A stretch of 60,113 nt of DNA, from positions 1-60,113 of IMG/VR virus record IMGVR_UViG_3300034073_003658; one strand, written 5' to 3'. A program made the position numbers and the translations under genes. The notes under the pieces were generated by a model. That model saw nothing but the letters and a program-made list of their open reading frames with translations. It did not search any database and was not told the origin of the DNA. Of the stretch, positions 25,806-34,055 are shown piece after piece (position 1 is the first letter of the stretch; each line of letters opens with the position of its first letter). This DNA comes from a virus.

Positions 25806-26500
25806 GTACAACACAAGGTGGTGGGAATATTGTAACCGATGGTTTAGTTTTGTGTTTAGACACCGCTAACATTAAATCATACCCTGGTTCTGGTCTTATT
25901 TGGTCTGATTTAAGTTCTAATTTAAAAGATTGGACTTTAAGTAGTCAACCTACCTTTAGTAATAATAATATGGGTAGTTTAGTTTTTAATGGGGAATACG
26001 CTCAGACAGATAAAAATATTTTATTAAATTTAAATAATTTTAGTAATTGGTCTATAGAAACTTGGATTTATAGAACTGGTTTAGGGACTAGTTTTAGGTC
26101 AAACATATTAGGTATAGATACAATATTTAATATAAATTCAACCGTTATGGCGGTAGCGAATGGGGGTAATTTTTTTATTGGTGGAGATGGAGGTCCTAAC
26201 ATGAATCCAGTGGTAAGTAGCACTTCATTGATATTATTAAATACTTGGTACCATATAGTTGTGGTGAAAAATAATAATAATGTAAAAATATATATTAATG
26301 GTGTAGAAAATACATCACAAACAAGAACTAATTTTCTTTGGAGTGATTTAGGTATAACAGCGAAAATTGGTAATAGGACTGCTGGGGATACACAATTTTT
26401 TGGTAGAATTCCTATAGTTAGAATTTATAGTAATAAATCATTATCACCATCGGAAGTATTACAAAATTATAATACACATAAAGGTAGGTATGGATTATAA
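25802..26500 (+). CDS. LamG-type lectin domain protein, copy 3
   Basis: A 232-residue paralogue. It begins NIVTDGLVLCLDTANIKSYPG followed by LIWSDLSSNLKDWTL, has the core strands SLVFNGEYAQTD, WSIETWIYRTG, WYHIVVVKNNNNVKIYING and AKIGNRTAG, and ends with RIYSNKSLSPSEVLQNYN. It is a clean LamG-like unit with the same terminal signatures as the two upstream copies. It closes this part of the plus-strand operon; a new promoter-like motif follows at 26517. Confidence 0.85.
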   Translation: MSTTQGGGNIVTDGLVLCLDTANIKSYPGSGLIWSDLSSNLKDWTLSSQPTFSNNNMGSLVFNGEYAQTDKNILLNLNNFSNWSIETWIYRTGLGTSFRSNILGIDTIFNINSTVMAVANGGNFFIGGDGGPNMNPVVSSTSLILLNTWYHIVVVKNNNNVKIYINGVENTSQTRTNFLWSDLGITAKIGNRTAGDTQFFGRIPIVRIYSNKSLSPSEVLQNYNTHKGRYGL

Positions 26501-26516
26501 CATTTTATAATTACAA

Positions 26517-26527
26517 CATATTTATAT
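26517..26527 (+). promoter_or_regulatory. late-promoter-like motif CATATTTATAT
   Basis: Located 34 bases before the ATG at 26562 in a 61-base gap after LamG copy 3. Confidence 0.4.
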
Positions 26528-26561
26528 TAAATAACATTACTGGATAGGGAAAGTAATAATT

Positions 26562-26858
26562 ATGAACGAATTCAATATAAAAAATGGATTTATATCCAAC
26601 AACGATTCTATAGTAATCGGTAATTTATCAGCAACAACATTTAATGGAAACAATATAAATGTCACTACTGTTAACAGTAATGTGATAGATACTGACAGTA
26701 TTAGTGCAAATACTTATTATGGGTTAACCATATCCGTACCAACAATATCAGCTTCTACTGTTTATACTACAGTAATTTCAGCAACAACAATATATTCAAG
26801 TGGGGAAGAATTAGATTCATCACCTTCATTCTTATTCAATTACTATAATTTTATATAA
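26562..26858 (+). CDS. short fibre-repeat protein
   Basis: A 98-residue protein made almost entirely of the beta-repeat type used by the large fibres: VIGNLSATTFNGNNINVT, ISANTYYGLTISVP, ISASTVYTTVISATTIYSSG. It ends with an aromatic segment SFLFNYYNFI. It looks like a stand-alone piece of a fibre shaft, either a small subunit or a remnant after recombination among fibre genes. It is the first gene after a candidate promoter. No specific partner is identifiable. Confidence 0.6.
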   Translation: MNEFNIKNGFISNNDSIVIGNLSATTFNGNNINVTTVNSNVIDTDSISANTYYGLTISVPTISASTVYTTVISATTIYSSGEELDSSPSFLFNYYNFI

Positions 26859-26880
26859 CAAATTTTAAAAAATTTAAAAA

Positions 26881-27330
26881 ATGCCAGCAAATACAAAACC
26901 GATTTTCATAACAACCGCAAACAAGGGTATTGTTACTGGGGTTAGATTAACTACCGCAAATACGACAAGAGATTTGTCCAATACTACAGGAGCTCAATTA
27001 TTATTCTCCGCGGGGACCAATGGTAGTAGAGTAGAATCTATAGATTTTACCCATTCTTCTAGCGGACAAACACTCAGTGATAGGGTGTCTGTCGTTTCTG
27101 TTGGTAGAGTTTTTTTATGTAGTGATACTATAGGATCTAACCCAAGACTGATAAAAGAGATTGTATTACCCGCGGTAACTTCATCAGCTTCAGCAATAGG
27201 TAGTACATCAACAATATCATTCACCACACCCTTATTTTTATCACCAGGACAATGTTTATGGGTTTCTATGAGTAATAATCAAAATAGTGGTGGTTATTAT
27301 GATGTAACAGTTTATGGTGGGGATTATTAA
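26881..27330 (+). CDS. putative minor virion protein (beta-sandwich)
   Basis: A 149-residue beta-rich protein. The start MPANTKPIFITTANKGIVTG, then TTANTTRDLSNTTGAQLLF and SAGTNGSRVESIDFTHSSS, form a pattern (N/T-A-x-x-RD...LFxAGxNGSRVExI) recurrent in small phage structural proteins of diverse hosts. The rest alternates strands (SVGRVFLCSD; RLIKEIVLPAV; PLFLSPGQCLWVSMSN) and ends in a Tyr-rich YYDVTVYGGDY. The family recognition is from memory of the pattern. Probably a decoration or fibre-associated subunit in the adhesin operon. Confidence 0.55.
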   Translation: MPANTKPIFITTANKGIVTGVRLTTANTTRDLSNTTGAQLLFSAGTNGSRVESIDFTHSSSGQTLSDRVSVVSVGRVFLCSDTIGSNPRLIKEIVLPAVTSSASAIGSTSTISFTTPLFLSPGQCLWVSMSNNQNSGGYYDVTVYGGDY

Positions 27331-27352
27331 ATTAATTTGAAATATAAAAAAT

Positions 27353-27592
27353 ATGACATATAAGATTTTAAACACAAAAACCATAGATGAAACTTTATTC
27401 ACAGAAGTTGAGTATGATTTTGATGGTAAAATAATTGTGGTAGACATCCCTCATTTTATGCCTAAATCTTCACAAGAAGTTATTAATAACATATTGAATA
27501 GAGCGTCTACTGAGCAGATTAAAATTAACTATATCGAATCGTTACAAAATGTAATTAACGAACTTCCAATAAATCAGATACAAGATTTATAA
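27353..27592 (+). CDS. small hypothetical protein before the giant adhesin
   Basis: A 79-residue acidic protein: a beta region YKILNTKTIDETLFTEVEYDF, KIIVVDIPHFMP, then helices EVINNILNRASTEQIKINYIESL and a C-terminal NVINELPINQIQDL. It ends four bases before the 1459-residue adhesin gene, indicating translational coupling. Size and placement resemble small proteins in front of phage fibre genes. Function unknown. Confidence 0.62.
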   Translation: MTYKILNTKTIDETLFTEVEYDFDGKIIVVDIPHFMPKSSQEVINNILNRASTEQIKINYIESLQNVINELPINQIQDL

Positions 27593-27596
27593 TTAA

Positions 27597-30500
27597 ATGG
27601 CAATAAGAACCGTATCATCAACTGGAGGTAATTACAATTCAACTTCAACTTGGGTTGAGGGTGTCGTACCTACTACTGCGGACGATGTTATTTTTAGTGG
27701 AGATTCAGGTAATCTAGTAATAACTTCTGGTGCTGTAGCTAAATCAATAAATTTTGGTAGTTATAGTGGTACAGTCACTTTTGATAACACGTTAACAGTA
27801 TCAAACAATATTAACTTAGGTTTAGGTAATTATATACAGTCAGGTACAAATGGTATTATAGTTACTAATACAAGTACTTTAACCAGTAATGGTGTTGTTT
27901 GGAGTAGAAAATTTACCTTTGGTGGTGTTAATTTTATCACTTTTACTTTAGCTGATAATTGGACTTTTACTGATTTAGTAACATTCCAAACAACAGGATC
28001 AGCAACCATAAATTCAAACACAATGTACGTTTCTTCAATCAATGTTGATACCATCATTCTTGGGGATAGTACTCTTGTTTTTAACGGAAATGGTACTTGG
28101 ACTAATACCAGCACTTCAAAATATGTTAGAAAAAATTTAACAATAGATACAACTGGTACTTTATACATTTCGGGCACAGTTAGTCATGGTGGAGCTACCT
28201 TAAAATACGTTAAAGGTGATGTTGTTGTTACTGGATCTACTTTATATTGTTTTAACTACTCAGGTACTATTTTAGATACTAGTGGTATGACATGGAATAC
28301 TGTATATGTTGGGGGTACAATAACATTAGATAGTCCTCTAAATGTTGGTGGTACTTTTACAAATTATTCTGGTATTAATGTGAATGGTTCTGATATTAAC
28401 TTATATGGTGATCTACTAGTTAACGTAAACAATATTACAAATGCAGACATTTATGGTACTTCTACTGTGTTTTTTAAAGGAGGTGAAAATCAAATATGGT
28501 ACGGTCTGGGTACTACTTCAGCTTTACGTAACACTCTAATTATAGATAAGTCTGGTGGTACTTTAAATGTTTCGGGCACAGTTTGTAAAGAATCAAATTC
28601 AATTATTCATTTAAACGGAAATGTGGTGACAACAGGTTCAACATTATTCACAACCCTAAACATTACTTTAGATACTTCTGGTATGACTTGGAATAACGTT
28701 ACTATGAATGGTACATCTACAGTAACCTTAAATAGTGATTTTAATGTAAGTGGAAATTTATTAACTCAAACAAATCCGATAACAATTAATGGGTTGTATA
28801 ATATTAATGTTGGTGGTAATTTAACGTTAAATAGTACAACAAGTGGTACTGCTAATATAGTTTTAAATGGTGTTGGGGATCAAACTTGGTCTTCTACATC
28901 ATATCTAAGCAATAATTTAACTATAAATAAATCTTCTGGTAATTTAACTTTAAACGGCAGTGTTTACTATCAAACAAATACTTTAACTTATAGTGGTGGT
29001 ACTATCATTACCACTGGATCAACTTTAAATGTCGGATCTTCTTCTAAATTAGTAAATTTTGGTACATTAAATTTTAATAATGTTTCTTTAATAGGTAATG
29101 GTACAATAACTACCGATAGTGATTTAAATGTTAATGGTAATTTAATCACAGCATCTATCTTAAATAGTACTTTTGGGACAAAAACATTATATGTTGATGG
29201 TAATTTAACTGTTAATGGGTCTACAAGTGGAAGTGTAGGTTTACTAATAAAAGGATCTGGTACTCAAACTTGGTCTGCTTCCGCTTTTTTAACTAATAAC
29301 TTAACAATAAACAAATCAAACGGTGATTTTATTGTGAATGGAAATGTTTACTACAGTACTGGTATGTTCATTTATAATACTGGTGCAACCACATCTGTTA
29401 TTACCACTGGTTCTACTCTGTGGATTAATGCAAGTACAACTTTTAATACCCCAACGATTAAATGGAATTCTGTTAATCTTTATGGTTTGACTAATATTAC
29501 ACTAATTAATTCAGATTTTGAATTAACAAATCTTTATGTGAATTATAATAATACAGCAACAAACACTACCATAAATTTCTTAACTACAGGGAATACGGTC
29601 TCAGTATCAAACCAACTTTATGTTGGTAAATTATTAGATTCAGCCTCAAATCCTGGTAATGTACAAACTACATTTAATTTACCAAATAATTTAATAGTAA
29701 ATAATTTAAATGTTTATGTAGCTAAATGGGGTGTTTATAGTGGTGGGCTTTATTATCCTACAATAAATAATGGTACTATTACTGTCAAAAATAGTTTTAA
29801 TAGTTCTCAACCAAGTTCTATTGCTTGGAGTGTTAATGGTTCGGCTTATGGTACTACTGAAATTATTATGGAAGGTAGTTCTTGGTCTCATGGCGGTGGA
29901 AACTCATTTACATATTATTTTCCAATAACTTTTAACAATAGTGGTTCTACTTCAATAAACTTTACCTCTAATCAGAAAATTTTTTACTATTCTGGTAAAT
30001 TAAAAAATACTGGTACTGGAAATATACTAACAACAGTACCTTTTTATACTATCTCATCTATACTAGATTTAAATACCTTGGATTTAGGTGATCTATATGT
30101 GGTGGGTAACACTACATTACAAAGTGATTTAAATATCACAAATCTTTACACAACATCGACCGCAGTAGTTTTTAGTGGTACAAATAATATAAATGTTACT
30201 GGTAATTTAACTATTGGTACAACAACAAGTGGATTATCGACACCAATATATTTAAATGGTAGTGGTAATCAAACTTGGTCACATTCTTCATCAGTTTACT
30301 TATATAATGATTTAATCATAAACAAATCTACTGGTAGTACTTTAACTATAGGGTCAAATGTTTACTATAGGAATGGTACTTTAACATATACTTCAGGTGT
30401 AGTTGATACTACGACCTATTTAAGTACTTTAAACATAAATTCTAGTTGTAATTTAAATACTAACCCAATAACTTGGTATGATTTAAATACCAGTTTTAGT

Positions 30501-31976
30501 GGGACAATAAATTTATTAAGCGATTTGACTTGGAGTAACTTATGGTCGGTTACTACTGGAGCACCAGCGTTTTCTGGTTTAGGTTCATTTACACCGACTC
30601 CAACATCTAAAATAAGTTTTACTAATACATCGAATGTGACAACTCCTGGTAGTATTACTGGTTATACTTTTTCTGATATAACAATGACATCTTCTAATCC
30701 AACAATTTTAACTGGTGATTTAAGTTGTAGTAATCTATTAACTTTAGGTGGTGTTGTTAATGGGTCAAGTGGTAACACAAAAAATATTAACGTTACTGGT
30801 AATTTATTAATTAGTAACACCAGTAGTGGAAGTGTCAATATATTAATAAATGGGTCTGGTGATCAAACTTGGACGCATTCTTCCTCAGTTTATTTAAGTA
30901 ATAATATTACTATCAATAAACTTAGTGGTATATTAACCTTTGGTACTAATATATATTATGGTTCTGGTACATTTTTAAATTTAAATGATAATATTAATGT
31001 TAATGGTAATGGTTTATTTGTCAATGGTTCACCAATACTTAATATCCCACAAATATCTTGGGGTAGTATTTATATAGGATCTTCTAATGTTACTTTACAA
31101 AATCCTATAAATACTTACGGTATTTTAACAATACCCCAAATAGCTTCAACTATAAATATTAATGGTGGTTATGACATTTTTTGTGACACTATGAGGTTTG
31201 CATTTTCAACTAGTGCATACTTTATTAATAATTTTTCAAATTCAAACATATACACAAACAATTTACTTTTGGAGGGTGCTTCTACTGGGGCGGCTATCGC
31301 GATAAACAATTCAAAAATATATGTAAATAGAAATTTAACTGTCACTGGTGGTGTTGGTCACTCTGGACATTATTTCGGAACTGCCGAGATAATTATGGTT
31401 GGAGCTGGGACAATTACCACGACATCCGCAATAACTAATAAAATAATTATAGACACTTCTGGCACTATAACTTTCCCCACAATTTTTTATTTTGGATCAC
31501 AAAATGCTGTCGGGTCTTCTGGTTCGTCACTAATATATAATAGGGGTAAAGTTATTGCTAAAAATTCTACATTATCATTACAAATTGCCGCAACTTCTAC
31601 ATATAATTTAATGAATATGGATAATATTGTTTGGAAATCTGTTTTTATTAGGTCTGGTATGAATATAACTATGAACGAATTTTTTTGTGGTTCTTCAGAC
31701 ACTATAACACAAATAAGACCAACAACTACTTCTAATTATACTATAACTTTTTTAGACGAAAAAGAAAAATTCACAAAATTTGTTAATATTACGAGAGCAA
31801 CTACACCAATAAAAAATCAATTAACTGTTTTAACGAATAAAGGGAATGGTGGTAACAATATTGGTATTAAATTCTATCCAAATCAACTATCAAATGGGTT
31901 GTCAAAAAATAACCCTTCAGTCATAGAATCAATATATGGTACAAGTGGTTTATTGGAAGACCCTACTTTAAGTTAA
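27597..31976 (+). CDS. giant repeat adhesin/tail fibre
   Basis: A 1459-residue Thr/Ser/Asn/Gly-rich protein of predicted beta-solenoid type. The N-terminal RTVSSTGGNYNSTSTWVEG and PTTADDVIFSG match the start of bacterial autotransporter-like beta-helix adhesins. At least six divergent repeats of about 100-130 residues follow; each carries a G(x)GxQTW or GNGTWT-like strand, then YLxNNLTINKSxGxLTxxGxVYY, and then DTSGMTWNxVxxxG. A C-terminal part (MVGAGTITTTSAITNKI; GIKFYPNQLSNGLS) differs and may be the tip. No signal peptide. It ends with a TTAA shared by the stop codons of the two convergent genes. Confidence 0.82.
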   Translation: MAIRTVSSTGGNYNSTSTWVEGVVPTTADDVIFSGDSGNLVITSGAVAKSINFGSYSGTVTFDNTLTVSNNINLGLGNYIQSGTNGIIVTNTSTLTSNGVVWSRKFTFGGVNFITFTLADNWTFTDLVTFQTTGSATINSNTMYVSSINVDTIILGDSTLVFNGNGTWTNTSTSKYVRKNLTIDTTGTLYISGTVSHGGATLKYVKGDVVVTGSTLYCFNYSGTILDTSGMTWNTVYVGGTITLDSPLNVGGTFTNYSGINVNGSDINLYGDLLVNVNNITNADIYGTSTVFFKGGENQIWYGLGTTSALRNTLIIDKSGGTLNVSGTVCKESNSIIHLNGNVVTTGSTLFTTLNITLDTSGMTWNNVTMNGTSTVTLNSDFNVSGNLLTQTNPITINGLYNINVGGNLTLNSTTSGTANIVLNGVGDQTWSSTSYLSNNLTINKSSGNLTLNGSVYYQTNTLTYSGGTIITTGSTLNVGSSSKLVNFGTLNFNNVSLIGNGTITTDSDLNVNGNLITASILNSTFGTKTLYVDGNLTVNGSTSGSVGLLIKGSGTQTWSASAFLTNNLTINKSNGDFIVNGNVYYSTGMFIYNTGATTSVITTGSTLWINASTTFNTPTIKWNSVNLYGLTNITLINSDFELTNLYVNYNNTATNTTINFLTTGNTVSVSNQLYVGKLLDSASNPGNVQTTFNLPNNLIVNNLNVYVAKWGVYSGGLYYPTINNGTITVKNSFNSSQPSSIAWSVNGSAYGTTEIIMEGSSWSHGGGNSFTYYFPITFNNSGSTSINFTSNQKIFYYSGKLKNTGTGNILTTVPFYTISSILDLNTLDLGDLYVVGNTTLQSDLNITNLYTTSTAVVFSGTNNINVTGNLTIGTTTSGLSTPIYLNGSGNQTWSHSSSVYLYNDLIINKSTGSTLTIGSNVYYRNGTLTYTSGVVDTTTYLSTLNINSSCNLNTNPITWYDLNTSFSGTINLLSDLTWSNLWSVTTGAPAFSGLGSFTPTPTSKISFTNTSNVTTPGSITGYTFSDITMTSSNPTILTGDLSCSNLLTLGGVVNGSSGNTKNINVTGNLLISNTSSGSVNILINGSGDQTWTHSSSVYLSNNITINKLSGILTFGTNIYYGSGTFLNLNDNINVNGNGLFVNGSPILNIPQISWGSIYIGSSNVTLQNPINTYGILTIPQIASTININGGYDIFCDTMRFAFSTSAYFINNFSNSNIYTNNLLLEGASTGAAIAINNSKIYVNRNLTVTGGVGHSGHYFGTAEIIMVGAGTITTTSAITNKIIIDTSGTITFPTIFYFGSQNAVGSSGSSLIYNRGKVIAKNSTLSLQIAATSTYNLMNMDNIVWKSVFIRSGMNITMNEFFCGSSDTITQIRPTTTSNYTITFLDEKEKFTKFVNITRATTPIKNQLTVLTNKGNGGNNIGIKFYPNQLSNGLSKNNPSVIESIYGTSGLLEDPTLS
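28070..31130 (+). repeat. divergent tandem protein repeats within the adhesin
   Basis: The GxxxQTW/GTWT strand recurs near nucleotides 28091, 28490, 28876, 29263, 30269 and 30861, each followed by an NNLTINKSxG-like segment. Spacing is close to 390 bases for the first four and longer later, where units have insertions. Repeats are conserved at protein but not at nucleotide level, so they are old. Confidence 0.75.
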
Positions 31977-34054
31977 CTACACAACCAAACATTAATGTTA
32001 CCGTTAATGTAATTAAAAGTTCTGTAAACAACGTAATTTATATCATAACCATCAACGTCTGTTACGGTTATAACTGATTGTGTAATCATAGGTATGTTAA
32101 ACCCACTACAAGAAGTTGTACTGTTAACAAAATCACTAGGCTGTGCTTGGTCCACAGGTATTAATATATAACCATAACCGCCACCTGCCGGTATTGTTAT
32201 ACCATAGTTATTATTAACACTTGTGATTATTTGTGTTAATAAAGAATTTACACCTATAACATCGATAGTTGGGTTTATATATTTTCCGTAATAAACTCTA
32301 GGTTTATATTTTGGTTTAACAACCGTACCACATTTTGTACACATACTATAATTTGGTTGAACTGTTAGGGCTCCGCCGAAAGTGTCAGGTCTACAATATC
32401 TATTACAATCTACAAAAAAATTATTTCTAATTTCTAAGACATTAAGTGGTTTTTCATAAAACCTTAATTGTGATAATTCACCCTCAAAATTACCGGCAAA
32501 ATTTTGTTCTATTAATAAATTTCTATCATTATAATCAGGACCGTTAAATGTTTGACTTTCCGCTAGACCTTGTGTCCCACCACCCCAGCTTATATTAAAT
32601 GGGACACCGATTTGTTTATCACTCCACTCATTAAGAGCTCTTAGTTGTAACCCTATGAAGTCTTCAACTCTATATTTAACTAACCCGTTAATCCAAAACT
32701 TTAAAACACCAGAAGGTAAAGTATTTTTAAAACCCCCAGGTGTATAAGTAACAGTTATATGAGTCCACGTATTACCAGTCGGTATAACATATTGTTCCGA
32801 GTAACCTTCTTCCATCACAGTTCCAGTTACCCTAAATTTATTGTTATAACAATCACCAGTTACAGTTAATTTTCTATAACCAATCCTACCGTCATTAGTT
32901 ATTCTAAACCCTAAAGCGTTTTCAGATAATTGGTCACAATAAGAATAACTCATACCTGTAACCACAGTAGTTTCAGTAACACCAGAACAATTACTACAAC
33001 AACCAACAGTGTTTGATCCTAAATCAAACCAATTTTGGCCTCCTGTAATAATGTTTTTATCAGTATAGTCATTTGTTTGGCACGTATTGTGACAAGGGCA
33101 TATACAACCTATTTTAGAACTTTTAGTAAACCAACTTTGTCCACTATTAGGTTCAACAATTTTCTCGTCATATAACAATGTCTCGTTTAAAGATAACGGT
33201 ATACCTGTTGTAGTAGTTAAACCGGTTTCACCTGAAAAATTATTCCAAAATTTATTTTCAGATCTAGTACCGATATAAAAAAAGAAGTTACTGTTATTAG
33301 GGTACACATTATTTAATGTTAAACCCGTGGATCCTGTTAAACAAAATTGATTGTCCCAATTAATCCATGTTTCCATCGTCCAACCATCTTCGTAAGAGGT
33401 TGGCATTATTTGCCAATTTTCTGTTACACCCGATAAATAAGTTAATGTGTAACCAGTTGTACCACAGTTGTCATCGGTTAATCTTTTAACAGGTGTGGGT
33501 TTATCCCTATCTAATTTAAAAAATCCTTGGTAGAAACCACCATTTAAACAAATAGTATCACCAACAGTACAATCACCTATCGTATTATTTTCATGAAATG
33601 CCCAATTATAAGTATATAAACCATTTGTAACCGTACATCCAGAATTAAAATTATAATTTACGGTAATACCTGTAACTGGGTATAAAATTAATTTAGTATC
33701 AGCTGAAGTTATAACTAAACTTTCACCTGACAGACAATACACCCTACCGTTGTCGACACCCGTTAAACCCCAATCGTTTAAAGTAAACCCAGTTGAAGGT
33801 GTTATTGTAGTAGCAGTCCATTCGATTAATGAACTTAAATAACTACCATCTATTGTTGTATCATCGTTGTTTATATCAAACCATGTTACTAATTTGTCGG
33901 TAATAATACCATAACTATCCGATTCTTTACAAGTTGTGATATATGGTAATAAATCACCGTTTTTATCGGCTATTAGGTTAAAATCCCAATATTCGTTATA
34001 AACTAAGTTTATACCCTCAAAACTTTTAAAATAGTAATTGTTTTTTATATCCAT
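31973..34054 (-). CDS. Cys-rich LamG-domain fibre-associated protein
   Basis: A 693-residue minus-strand protein convergent with the adhesin. It has a LamG-like jelly roll in two pieces (WTMETWINWDNQFCL; ENALGFRITNDGRIGYRKL; WTHITVTYTPGGF; GVLKFWINGLVKYRVEDF; GELSQLRFYEKPLNVLEIRNN). Cys pairs are unusually many: CICPCHNTC near residues 315-325, CCSNCS near 358, CRPDTFGG and CTKCG near 585-605, resembling zinc-binding knuckles. The C-terminus is a separate alpha/beta part (GVNSLLTQIITSVNNNYG). Likely a virion glycan-binding protein coexpressed with the YadA-like fibre, one base upstream. Confidence 0.65.
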   Translation of the reverse strand: MDIKNNYYFKSFEGINLVYNEYWDFNLIADKNGDLLPYITTCKESDSYGIITDKLVTWFDINNDDTTIDGSYLSSLIEWTATTITPSTGFTLNDWGLTGVDNGRVYCLSGESLVITSADTKLILYPVTGITVNYNFNSGCTVTNGLYTYNWAFHENNTIGDCTVGDTICLNGGFYQGFFKLDRDKPTPVKRLTDDNCGTTGYTLTYLSGVTENWQIMPTSYEDGWTMETWINWDNQFCLTGSTGLTLNNVYPNNSNFFFYIGTRSENKFWNNFSGETGLTTTTGIPLSLNETLLYDEKIVEPNSGQSWFTKSSKIGCICPCHNTCQTNDYTDKNIITGGQNWFDLGSNTVGCCSNCSGVTETTVVTGMSYSYCDQLSENALGFRITNDGRIGYRKLTVTGDCYNNKFRVTGTVMEEGYSEQYVIPTGNTWTHITVTYTPGGFKNTLPSGVLKFWINGLVKYRVEDFIGLQLRALNEWSDKQIGVPFNISWGGGTQGLAESQTFNGPDYNDRNLLIEQNFAGNFEGELSQLRFYEKPLNVLEIRNNFFVDCNRYCRPDTFGGALTVQPNYSMCTKCGTVVKPKYKPRVYYGKYINPTIDVIGVNSLLTQIITSVNNNYGITIPAGGGYGYILIPVDQAQPSDFVNSTTSCSGFNIPMITQSVITVTDVDGYDINYVVYRTFNYINGNINVWLCS

Positions 34055-34055
34055 T

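Noticed and set aside
26562-26858. Pseudogene or fragment of a larger fibre
   Set aside because: It has its own start, stop and a promoter-like motif, so it is kept as a small gene with the alternative noted.
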